Shown piece by piece: positions 43,295 through 57,082 of a stretch of DNA of 64,000 bases (the stretch's first letter is position 1; each line of letters starts with the position of its first letter). The notes beneath the pieces were generated by a model. It had not been told where the DNA came from. It made no database searches and saw only the letters and a list, made by a program, of their open reading frames with translations. The DNA comes from Punica granatum (lineage: Eukaryota; Streptophyta; Magnoliopsida; Myrtales; Lythraceae), in contig NC_045127.1 in NCBI RefSeq assembly GCF_007655135.1, positions 54,849,051 to 54,913,050 on the forward strand. Direction: 5' to 3'. Both the position numbers and the translations under genes were made by a program.

Positions 43295-45578
43295 TCAGTA
43301 CCTCGAACCAGCAAAACTAACCCTCTTGCTAGCCCTTCCCTGGCTCCACTCATGACCAGTCTGACGACCATCTCCTCGATAACTCGAACTTTCATGTCCC
43401 CGACCACCTTGATGAAAACTCTCCCTTTTTCTGCAACCATCTTTGGGCTGATCCCTCCACCTTCTCTCATTTGAGAATCTTCTCTCCTGAATGGGGCCCC
43501 TTTCTCCTTGATTAGCATAATCAGTATATAAGTTCTTCGACTTTCTCGAGTTCCAACCCTGAGAGTAGGGCTCAGGATCTCCCCTTTGCTTATTTTTCCC
43601 TTTTTCCCAGGGGTTGGCATCGTTATTAGAATTATCGACATGTGGACTTCTCCAATGATGCCAGTTCACCTGTTCACTTCCCCTTGTAAAGCCTTGCTCC
43701 CAAGGATTGTCCTCCGTATGAGAATCTCCCGTCTCGTTGATATTTGTAGTCCTCTGCAGAGAGCTCCAAGCTTCACACTTCAAGTCCTCGCCACTCTCGA
43801 TCCTTTTACAGTCCCAAGGATTTTCATCGGAAGACTCGCAATCCTTTTGCTCGGCTCCCTCGTGAAGTTCAGGATTGAAGTATGCTGTATCGATCTCCTT
43901 AATTAGTTCAGGATCAACATGTGAATCCCAATTTACTTTCTCAATATAGATATCCGGATCAGGCAGAGCGATTTCGCAGGAAAGGTCATTGATCTTCGCC
44001 CAGAATCGGTTCTTGCAATTTTGGAATGCTTCTTTACCGGCAGAATCATCCCAGTAGAGAACACTATCATGCCCAAACATACACTTCCTCGTGAAAAGTA
44101 ACTTCCGCCATGGAACACATCCAATTGATGCACAGAATTCCTTCTCCCATGAAGGCACATTATCTTGCAAGCACACAAGAATGTGAAAAATGAGACAGAA
44201 AACATTGAAAATCCTTATGCAAAATCTTTCAAATGTACCTGAAGAAGATAACCAACACATAGAGAGAATAATGAAGTTGCATTCTCCAAAAAGTAATTTA
44301 TTTTACATAGACAAATCAATCTTAAATAGAATTGCAATAAATAATTACCAATTTCACTGATGGTCAAACGGAATCTACCACTGAGTCATTAATCCCCTAT
44401 GTGAAGCCACCAGGGTCATGCATGCCATAAGGTATGTCCACTTAATGCACAAGACCTCAACCAATGAATATCCTTGTATGAGTAGAGAGTACGGAGGTAG
44501 ATATATACCTCGTGAATTGCATTTCATATATAACTTTCCAATTGGATCCGTTATAATCTTTCATTTATTTCTATGATCAATAACAGTAGATGAAAAGATA
44601 AATTCCCTAAAACTAATTGATCAAAATACCAAAATCCTAGTAGCTTTCTCAGTCAAAGCACGGAATGAAATACTTGCCAATCTATGTCCATGTACTATAG
44701 AAGGTATCGTACCCAACAATAGGAGGCTATGCTTTAATTGTGTTCGTATGAGTGTCCAGAAGATGATCAATGCCAATAGGAGCCTACAAATGGACACCCG
44801 ATTCTAACAAATCCACAACAGTGAATGAAATTGGAAGCGGAGTAAACCGAGCTTAAAAGCAAATTGGAATCCCACTGTCCCTACAAAGAGGAATAGTGTG
44901 CCATGTGTCCAATGGAACAGTATCATGGAAAAATCTATGGTCATTAATTTTCCACCGAAGTTTGCAGTGCAAAAAGTCTCCACCTTTCACGGTGTTCAAT
45001 TCCTCACTTGGTTTGTTATTCATAGTTGAGCAACCGTATATGAACTAAAGCACATCTCACTACAGCACAAGCAATGTGGAAAGGGTCCTTGTCACACGCG
45101 ATAAAAGCCTGAAGCCGGAACACTCTCTGCTGATTTCACATCGATTTTGCCAATTGAAATATACTTGAAAAACGAACAGGGAAAGCTCAAAATCCACTAT
45201 CCACTAACTCATTCTTAAGAAGAAGAATCAAAGGGCAACCATTCAAACCAAGAGAAAGGCATAACAGCTGGGGCAGGTCAGGAAATGGAAAGCAAAAAAA
45301 AAAAAAAAAAACCAAAATTCAACGAGCAAAAAGATGAAGAACCTCGATCAACGACCAATGCCACAACACCCGATCCATCTCCAAGAAATGAAACGACGCA
45401 AGATCGATGTAAAAGTAAACAAATGGGCGACAATTAAGGCCGAGTAGAACAATAAAGTACCAGGAAGAGCAGAGTCAGGGCCATCGAGCTCCGGGTAATA
45501 AGCGTTCTCCTGGTACATGTAGCGCTGAGGATTGTATTTGTACCTCCGACGCGAGTGACGGTGGTTCCATTTGCCCAT
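43295..45578 (-). CDS. Unidentified plant protein with repeated NPW motifs and RG-rich tail
   Basis: Two exons (45578-45461 and 44163-43295) join in phase across a 1297-bp intron and give 328 residues. I do not recognise a named family. The N-terminus (MGKWNHRHSRRRYKYNP) is highly basic. A compact region at about 44-98 is rich in Trp and Cys (SWEKEFCASIGC, VPWRKLL, VLYWDDSAG, CKNRFWAKI) and looks like a real folded domain. The middle is acidic and disordered and holds three NPW[DE] motifs at about 154, 192 and 223. The C-terminus is rich in Arg, Gly and Ser, as in RNA-binding tails. Nuclear or RNA-related work is only a guess. There is no signal peptide or membrane span. Confidence 0.8.
44164..45460 (-). 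other. Long intron of the NPW-motif gene
   Basis: The intron has a GTACTT donor and a TTGCAAG acceptor on the minus strand. No nested gene or clear transposon is seen. A poly(A) run lies at 45294-45312. Confidence 0.6.
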
Positions 45579-45819
45579 ACTGACCACAACCCAGAGACTC
45601 GCGGCAATCAGCACCCGCTCACACGCTCAATTTCCACAAGACACTGACATTCCATTCCGGGGCGAGGAAACTTCCGCAGCAGACGTCAGTGCAGAGCTTA
45701 TCGGAACCGTACTGGGCTGAGAGAGCACTGTACCCTACTTGATTTTGGTGTCAGACGATAGCAGACTCTGAGAAAGAAGGAGCTCTGCTGCTCGCTCGTG
45801 CGCGAGCTCGGAACTCCCT

Positions 45820-46100
45820 TCTTCTTCTTCTTGCTGCTGCTGCTGCTTCTTCTTCTTCTGTTCGACTTCCACGAGACCGACGTTCGAGTCCTTTCCGGGC
45901 CCGTCCTCTTGCTTTTTGGGCCTGATACTGTCATTCCTTGCCTCCTTTAGTTGGGCCAACATCAACAGATCATACCTTCTCTTGTAGGATTTGGGCCAAA
46001 AAGAAGCCCAATCCGATATATTCTGCAATCCAAAAGCCGATAGGGCCAAAAAAGTATGGACGGGGCCATAAAATCTTCCCGGGCCCAATAAATAAAAATA
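45820..46100 (-). promoter_or_regulatory. Promoter of the NPW-motif gene with GGGCC cluster and CTT/CTG repeat
   Basis: Five or more GGGCC/AGCCCA words lie between 45897 and 46086 (for example TTGGGCCAA, AAGCCCAAT, CGGGCCCAA). A mixed (CTT)n(GCT)n microsatellite lies at 45820-45859. The arrangement fits a TATA-less housekeeping promoter. Confidence 0.45.
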
Positions 46101-49100
46101 TTCTCAAACTTTCCGGTCCATATTATACTCTTCATGGGCTCACGGAGAAACTCTCCGTCGCCTTTGGGGCAACTGGCGACCCCGGAGGAGGGGTGATGTC
46201 TATTGCCCCCTCGTCCCGAATCGATGGAGATCTCAAGTATTACATGATCTCTGTGGATTCAGGAGGAAGGAGTCGTTGACAGCCACCACCCCCTCTCCGA
46301 GGTTGCCTAGCCACTCTAGGTGTCACCAATGACCTAAGAGGAGGGGCAGCTATTACCAGTGATTACGTCCTCCCATCTCTCCTTTTCGATCGCGTCAATC
46401 AGCCTTCTAAAAAAAATTTCATTTTATTCATTGAAAAATTAAAAATCCGTTAATTTTGACATAAAATTAGAAAGCATGACAAAAGTGAACAAAATAGCAT
46501 AGGGAAAAAGATTTAAAACAAAAATGAAAAAAAGCAGTTGGAAGTTAGAAAATTGAAACTGATTTTTTTGGCTTTTCCTTCAATCGTTAAAAAATAAGAA
46601 CAGATAACAATACACTTTGGTGTTTTTTTTTTTTGGGGGGAATAATATACTCTCTGGCTATTACTTCTTTGTTGGTGAGATTTGTTAACGTGTGCTTATG
46701 TCTCTAAGCTAATCTAAAGTACCTTGTGTTTATTGATCCAACGTGTTGAGCAGAATTACGGAGCTAAATGGACGGTATATTCCTAATTTTATTCTATTAT
46801 TATTTAAGCAAGAATTTCATATTATATTATCGCTTTAATTTTTCTATAGTTTCATTTTATTGTAAAACAATATTCCTATTTCTTCTCTATTTTCATGGAA
46901 TAAAAGAAAATAATAAAAATTCGATCACTTTCTTTTCATTATAAAAATTTTTACCTTTACTTAATTAGCTACAGCTACCAAATACTCACAAAATAAATCA
47001 TAATTCTCATAAATCTAACAAACTTTTCATGAAAATAAAAATTGAGATTGGACAAAAATATGAAAGTAATTGCCCATGCGTGCGACCAATTAATAAGATT
47101 ATATAACACCATAGAACGGATAAAACATTTAAAATTAAAGTTATGTTTATTCGGTCACATATACTCTAGAATACAACAAAGAGAATCCCGCAATCACGTA
47201 TCCGTAATAAGCAGGCTGGTTTGTCTGCAATGTATTATATTGAAGTTGCTACTACTTACAACCAAAAAAAAAAATGAAGTTGCTTCTAGAAATACTTATA
47301 AATACCCTAAAAATTAAAGAGAGGAAAAAAAAAAAGAGCTTGTTCCCGAGCCGGTCGATCGAGTGAACAGAAACTCAAGCGTGTAAAATAATGACTCTTT
47401 CATATATATATTGCCCCCATATATAATGCATTTGTATATTAATATTTATTTATTTATTTATTATTCAGTTGCATACCCTAACCCTTGCAAATTTGTACAA
47501 TATCCCCGGCCTTTCTGAAAAATAGGCATTTTGTCCCATCCGGTCAATATTCCAGCTAAAATAAGGCACGTGCCCTGCATGTGATATTTTTTAGGGGCAA
47601 AATTATATAATATCATTGATATTATATACATATGTGGTTTATGGAGAGTCCGATGGCCATTCTAGAATCTCATTAATTATTAGAAAGCAAGAGGAAGCCA
47701 TCATCCTTTACATATAATTAGTCGTCGTGACCATGGTCAGATATATATACAGTTTATACGTATGTAGACAAATTAAACCCTATAGCTTTGCTTGCTAAAA
47801 TTATTGAAGTTTCTCTCCACCAAGCAATGTTACGATGTTGCTTTCACAAAACAAAAGTATAATTAATTTGTCTTGAGATCGAACATATAATAATTATTGT
47901 ACCAGAATTTTATTGACCTTCGACCAAACCAATATATATATTAGCTAGTCAGCACACAGATTTCCTTGTACACCATCTTGCTATAATAAAATATACAACA
48001 AACGAAAAACATATATGATTGGTCGTTGAAATTGACCAAGAACACTAGCTATAGCTAGTAAGACTGTTCAAACCATAGAAGCAAACACCCCATGCAAAAA
48101 ACATTCGACCCGACTTAATTAGTTAATTTATTACTATTAATTACATTGGTTGAATCAAGGGCAGCGTAAAAGTGGACGCAAATGTATATGTACCTTCATC
48201 GAGGACCGGTCGACCGATATATATTAATTAGAACAAGACTGCTGCATGCGTGTAAAGTCTGGCGTTGAGCTAGATACGATATACATGGGCAAAAGACAAA
48301 GATTAATTCCAAGTTTTCGTAGCTTGTGGAATGACTCCTCCTATTGTATATTGTTGTTCCACGACACAAGAGAAAATGACGCAGCACATTAACGATAAAA
48401 ATATCACTTGGGGTTAAGTTGAGAGATCGAGTACTGGCGATTGATGAGAGAAATTTGATCACTAAAGTAAAGAGCACTACCTTATTGATTTGAATTTAAT
48501 GGTTTAGTCAAAAATCCAGCAGTCAATCTCAAGAGCCAACAAGCACACACACAATATTATTTGTACAAAATCAATTAGCTAGTCAAAGCGCATATCTAAG
48601 GAAAGTGAAATGCAATTTTTATTGATAACTACCCAAGCAGGAAGAGACGTGTCTGTATAAATAGAGATCAGGTAGAGGCAATTTACTTATATGCGCGTGC
48701 GTGTGTATATATATTACTCTTCTGCCATGCGGGCTAATTGGTTTGTTTTAAACGTGACACAAATCATCAACATGACTATATATATGTACACTCCACTTCT
48801 TCCTAAAGTGGTATTTTCGTTCCTCGACCGCACACACGATTACTCATCTAGTCACGGTTCATAAGCACACATATCCCTTGCTATATAAATAAATGAAATG
48901 GAATGAAATGAAATAATATCGAGATATAAGTGATTTATTGTATTTGGAGAATGACGAGTTTCTCCAATACTTCTTGTACCGAGAGTGAATGGTCGCCACA
49001 ACAATGGATGATCTGGCATATATGTCACGAAAAGTAGTTTTCACGAGTACCAGGGAAAAAATATATATATATATATCTGGCATGTATATATATAGTTGTC

Positions 49101-49261
49101 ACGAGAGGGACTGGACTCGAGAGAATAAGCATAGATTGGGGAAAGCGACTGATAAATCCAAGAGGCCCTCCAAAAGCTTCTCCTGCTAAGTATTTTGTGT
49201 TCACCAAAAACCCATATGATTGACCAAATTAAGTATGCGTAAGAGAATAAGAAACACCCAC

Positions 49262-49565
49262 CCGTTTGATTTTAAAGTTATTTTTTAATTCTACTCTATT
49301 TATTTTCAATTCAACAATACAATTATTACTTTTTCATTTTTTTTCAATTTTTTTAATCATTCATTTCAATTTTTAATACTAAATTCTCTCAACTATTTAT
49401 TACTTTTTTCATAATTCAACAACACAATCATTACTTTCTTTCAATTATTTATTACTTTTTCACATTTTTTCTCATAATTCAACAACACAATCATTACAAT
49501 CTAATTAAATAAATATACTTATAAAGTTAGCTTAGAGTTGAGTTCAACTCTAATACCAAACAAGT
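49262..49565. mobile_element. MITE of a third family, left member of an inverted pair
   Basis: It starts 'cgtttgattttaaagtt' and ends 'aactctaataccaaac', with repeated 'attcaacaacacaatcatta' units. It is related to the element inside the LRR fragment at 30968-31217. Confidence 0.6.
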
Positions 49566-49572
49566 CTAAGAA

Positions 49573-49813
49573 TGTGTTTGGATTTAGAGTTTAGTTGAGT
49601 TGAGTTTTGATTTTAATTAGTTTATAATGATTGTATTGTTGAATTATGAGAAAAAGTGTGAAAAAGTAATGAATAGTTGAGATTGAGTAATAATTAAGTA
49701 ATGATTGTGTTATTGAATTATGAGAAAAAATGTGAAAAAATAATGAATAGTTGAGATAAGTGGAGATGAGTTGAGTTGAGTTAAAAAAATTTTAAAATCA
49801 AAACACACTCTAA
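49573..49813. mobile_element. MITE of a third family, right member, opposite orientation
   Basis: It starts 'gtgtttggatttagagtt' and ends 'aaaatcaaaacacactctaaat'. The interior ('aatgattgtattgttgaatta') is the reverse complement of the left neighbour's units. The two together form a long imperfect palindrome. Confidence 0.6.
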
Positions 49814-52214
49814 ATCTCCTGATTTCGTACTACTCACAGATAGACTGAGAGAGCTGAGGGGAGCAGTTGTACCCCCTAAAATTTTTTTGTTATAAAATTT
49901 ATATATTATGGTTCAATTTTTTATAAAAAATTCTTATATTCCCTAAATCGGAAGTATTATCATTCTATGCCCCTGAAAGAGTTTGCCCTCCCTTAATTGA
50001 AATCCCGGGTCCATCCCTGGCTACTACTCCACGTTTCTCGTGTTTTATTTTCCTTCCTTTAGTAAAGTTTGATGTACGTACGTAAATTATATTTTTTTAC
50101 GATATTTTACCGTCAACTGGTCTGATGGTCTACAATTAAAGTTAATAATCGACAACAAACACATTGAATGCGTCTTGACGTCTGTGTCGTTTGGGGAGGG
50201 AAGCTAATGGTACGTATGGTGCTCTTTGTTTGCTTTAATTTGTTTGGTTAATTGCAGCTTATGAATTAGTTTTTGATTGGATGCTAATAAGGCACGCCAG
50301 AGTTGGTAGCTTAACTTGACTGGTCACAGTAGCTGTCCGCATGGCACGTTACAGTAATTCGAATGCGACAGAACATATATGTCTCGCTCAAAATAAACAG
50401 GTTCCAACTCTGATTTACGAGGTCTTCCATACTCAAGAACATTGAAATATTTCCTCTAGTTGCATGCTTTAAATATACTTTTTAACTTATTCCAGTCTAT
50501 TACTGATGCACTGATCGTATATGTTCCTAAAAGTCCGTATTCCGAGTCCAGATCACGATCAACGCATGTATTAGTCCTGTTCCAATATAAAAAAAAAAAA
50601 ACACATAGTACAAACAAGGATCCTTCATGGGAAGGTTTGTTCTGTCCGGGGTCAGTTCCTTCGGAGATGGGTTTTCCAAAACCTCAGAGGGAATAACAAA
50701 GGGTTGCATACATATACATATACATAAATAAATATGGAAGCCATTAAAGAAAGCTTTGGGCACAAAAAGTTGTTGCAGGAAAAGAAGCATGTGCAGAAAG
50801 ACTTGCTTTTTTGACGTCGGCTTTGCATGCAAATACAAGGAAAGAGGAAGGCAGGAACTGAACTGACGACCATATCTCAAATCCTGTCCTGTCCCCACAA
50901 ATTCCATCTCTACAATCCCCCCGTCTCATATAATAGTAGAATGACCAAAATGTTCCGGGTGGAAACTATATAGGCTCGAGGAAAAAAAATGACACGTCAA
51001 CGATTTTCGGACATAACGGACATAGGCCCAAATATATGTACCCGGGCGCCCTTAAAAACCGAATCCTAATGTTATGTGTGGAACAGGAACATGAACTCTA
51101 ATGCAATGTCCAGTAGAAAAGACTGGAAAACTATATTGGAAAAGGAATCGCAGCATAAAACTAGACTATACCAGACACGATGATCGTTTTGAATCTCATT
51201 AGCAAATAATGTTGAGCCAGAAAACAGCCATGAAGTCACGACCCTCGGAAATTTCTGGATCGGATAACAAAGCTGCTTCAGGATTCCATACAGATGCAAG
51301 ATTCGATCGAAGCTCTTCCTAGTCTCAAGAGGTACCCCTGCAAAGGAAAGAGCATCATTAGGAGTGAGGATGCAGAAAAAGCATCAGCCCAACTAAAGAA
51401 ACCAACACAGATGAAGAAAAGATGCGCGTGTAGATGTCGAACTAGAATTTACAAACAGAAGCACTGGTATTTCACTTAGTTTATGTACTAAAGTAGGCAT
51501 GACATGTCTACTATTACATGAAAATTAAATGGAACAAGAGCGTTGATGATTAGCATGACAACCCTGGTACAAGTCTACCTACATATAAAAGAAAGAAACT
51601 CGCAGTCCGTTGGATGACCTAGTTCTCGGTATATATCCACACAGTTCATTCAAGTATACATGAAGTATTACTTAATCCAAAAAAGTATGCATGAAGTATT
51701 CAGATACCCGTTTCGACCCTTCTTAAGCAGTAATACTGTGCTTTTTAGCCCCCCGAGCCCGAATCCCGAGGTGGGGTAATTTCCTAATACTGTGCTATTT
51801 CCTCTCACCTCTGCCTTCCACTAATGGATCTTTTTGTCTCATTGGGACATGTAACGAGAAACTTGTGTTTTCACCTCAGGAAAAGTTCGATGATAAAGGT
51901 TGTCACGACAAAAATGCGGGAGGGGAGTAAGAAGGAAAGTTAAAGATTCGGACTTTTACAAGATTTCACTGCACATATCGTAGGAGGAAGAGACAAGCAA
52001 ACACTGATTAAAGTGAAATAAAAGTTGGGATAAGGAACACGATAAGCATGATTAGTATATATGTGTAATCTCCTAAGGGCTCTTCTTTTTTGTTTCCTTC
52101 AAGTATCCTTAATCAATCTTGCATCCTAACGACCCGTCTAAGCACAGTCTCCTATTTATCCCAAAGCATGGAGATAATGATACGAAACACCATGCGTGAT
52201 GCGTCGCTTCTAAC

Positions 52215-52418
52215 CTGCTTCCCTATGTCCCAGGTACGGAGCATAGTCACTTGGTTCACCCTGATTCGCCAGCCCCCGATCTTCAGCAGGCCAATTGAGT
52301 TCCTGGGATATCTCTTGACGTGGCATCATGTCGTGTCGATCTGCTGATCGGTGATGGTAATGGGTCTGTGCTCTCAAAAGGGTCTCCATGGAGCCCATTT
52401 GGCCGCCCATACGGTCTC
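52215..52418 (-). other. Orphan exon-like segment of unknown gene
   Basis: On the minus strand 204 bases stay open over 67 codons (including 'GGQMGSMETLLRA' and 'RQEISQELNWPAEDRGLANQ'). They are bordered by a good acceptor (TGTCATTCAG) and a donor (GTTAGA). The composition looks coding, with no low complexity. I found no partner exon with confidence; a further acceptor-like site (TTTCCTTTGCAG) precedes an open stretch near 51334 downward. It could be an exon of an unrecognised gene, a relic, or chance. Confidence 0.3.
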
Positions 52419-54954
52419 CTGAATGACAATTGTTTCGCGTGATTAGAAAATCAAAACACAATCCGAAAATTCTCTGTTCCACAAACTTGGCATCATGGAA
52501 ACAAGTGAGGCCCACTGGAGGGCAGCCCCAAGTACGCGTAATGGCGGGCTGCTTTCCCAACAGAATTATTGATTCCCTTGAACTCAATCAAATTTTTTTG
52601 ATTAATTAATCGATGGTCGGTCTCCTTCTAGAAAGCAAAGTCAATCAAAAAATTAGGTTTTTCACCACCAATGAGGGCTAGAAGAGGAAGAAGACTCTGA
52701 TGAGTGCCCCCTAGTTCACACTAGAAGGAGGTGCCACTGCCACTTTTTCAATGGAAAAAAATAAAAAATAAAGAAAAGCACAAGGAGGAAGAGGGAATTT
52801 ATTGTATTGAACTTATAATTGTCACGTCACATAAGAACCGAAACAATCGTCGTCTGACATATATATAAAAAAGAAGTGTCGCATCATTTCGGCACAACTC
52901 GACTTAATAAAATGTACCACGGGTCCAATTTGTGTCGGAATGATATGTCACTTCTACACACATGTCGGATGACCATTGGCAGGTTCATGTGCGACATGGC
53001 GGTCTGAGTTCACCCAGTAATTTTTCGAAGGAAATTGAGGGCCACCTGAGACCGTGGAATTTTATGTTAATAGCTTATTAACAAGAAGTAATTTTTTTTA
53101 TATTCTTGAGTGAGTGTTGATTTAGACATCAAAGAATTGTTAATAATATAATCCTGGACAAGATGATGGAGAGAGGAGGGAGGAGGAGATTTGCTGTCTG
53201 AAATATGAGCAGAGACCGTGATCAACTTGTCAGTAGTGGGGTCAGTACCAGAGGAAGACAAAATACAAAGTCATGCAGCATTGGAACTATAGAAATAGGA
53301 GATATATATACAGAATAAAAGAAATCTAGGAAGGAAGTATTTACTTAGGATTCTATAGGGAATCTAACGGGACGAGTTAAGCCTGTTCCTATAACGTTAT
53401 ATGGGGCAAGACCTGCGCCTGATAGCGATTCCCACTAGATATTCGAGGCCATAAGGACTAAGGAGTCGCTGTTCCTTCGACAGAGATGTATTTCGAGTGA
53501 TGTTTCGATTAGTTGGCTTAACTTTCAAATATGCCAAGCCATGATGATATCTCAATCTTTATGGGGTGGAGACAAAACCGGAACTGGCCCAGGAATTTGG
53601 TCCCGTTCTTTCAGACAAAAGCTGAGCTGAACCATGTTAATGACAATGGGCAAAAAGCCAAAAGTGTGGAATTTTAGTCGAGCCAACCAGGACAAAGGCC
53701 GGTTGTTCTATGTTCGGTTTTCAAGTATGACTTGGTTCCATCGAATCATTAGCCCCTCTGATCTCATTCTCAACCATTACAAAGAACGGTTTAAAAAAAC
53801 AAAACATGGGAATCTCTTCATAGGAACAGAAGATAGGCTCTAGTTGGAATGGAAATACCAAACAGGGGAAAGGAGTGAGCGAGGCTGTGAGCTCAGAATA
53901 CATGTTTTTCCGAGTATTACCCTGGAGCAAGTTGTCACCAAATTTTTTATTTTTTATTTTAATAAAAAAAAAAAGGGGCGAAAGAGAACGAAAACAGCGA
54001 AAGAAAGCAATCAAAATCAGGACAACCAGACCCATAAACAGGAAAAATCATTCGCAAAATTTACGTACCAGTTGAGTTCAGACGCTGGGAAAATTGGCCT
54101 CCGCACGCCTAAGGTGGAGTTCTCCCTGTTGTGGTGGCCACAAGGGTCCCCAAGAACACAAATCATAGCCTGAGTTCACGTGTCAGATGGACCCGTAAAT
54201 GGCCCGGGTGGTCTTCTACCTTTGGCCACAGCTGAATTATGGGGAGGCCCCATCGGTCCCTGTCAGCAAATCTGATATTAGATATGCCTGTGCTTGAATT
54301 GTAGAAGAAATGAATCAGAACAAAACACATCGCCCACCAACAGAGTATCATCAATCAGTAACTGTGCGAGCAAAGACGCGACAAGATCGGGCAACTTTCA
54401 TTACCCGTTCTTGCAAAGTTTCCGAATCAGCTTTGGTTTCTATAAATGGAAGAAATGCACCGGTTAACACCATTAACGAGAAGATGCTATTGGAGGCAAC
54501 ACTCTCCCCCTTGGGTATGTAATTTGGTTGTAACCAAAGAGCCAGAGATTTGTGAAATCTTTCTTTCATGTGACCTTATTCCTTCATCAACTTGGCTTAT
54601 ATGCGAGTGTGATGGCTGCTTCTTTTCTCCTCTCTCTCTATATCTCTACATCTCTCTCTTGAAACAGAGAGCCCAAAAACAAACCCCTAAGACACTCCCA
54701 CCTTATATTCACCGAGTAGGCGGTCTTAATACGTCTGCTTGCCAATGAATATAGGTTGACTCCGCAACACAAAATCGTCTTCTCCCCCCCCTTTAAATTC
54801 TGTCCTCAACCCTCCATTCCCTTGGCTCTTCTACACCTCTCCTTTTGCCATTCCTGCTTTCCCACCAGAATACAACAACGGACACGAAGCCACAGAAGAC
54901 TAACGTCTTCAAACTACCCTGACCCGTCCAACAAAACATAGGAAACAAGGAAAA

Positions 54955-57082
<2,128 letters not shown>

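Larger units (their letters stand above)
46101..54954. other. Gene-poor tract before the cytokinin dehydrogenase gene
   Basis: Over nearly 9 kb I can support no complete gene. A G/C-rich non-coding block lies at 46140-46400. Positions 46800-49200 are AT-rich with short (TA)n runs. Two head-to-head MITEs lie at 49262-49565 and 49573-49813. A stretch at 49860-50030 reads like a transposon end ('gtaccccctaaaattttt'). One isolated exon-like segment lies at 52215-52418 (-). The last few hundred bases are the promoter of the downstream gene, with a CT-rich leader near 54630-54660. Confidence 0.45.
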
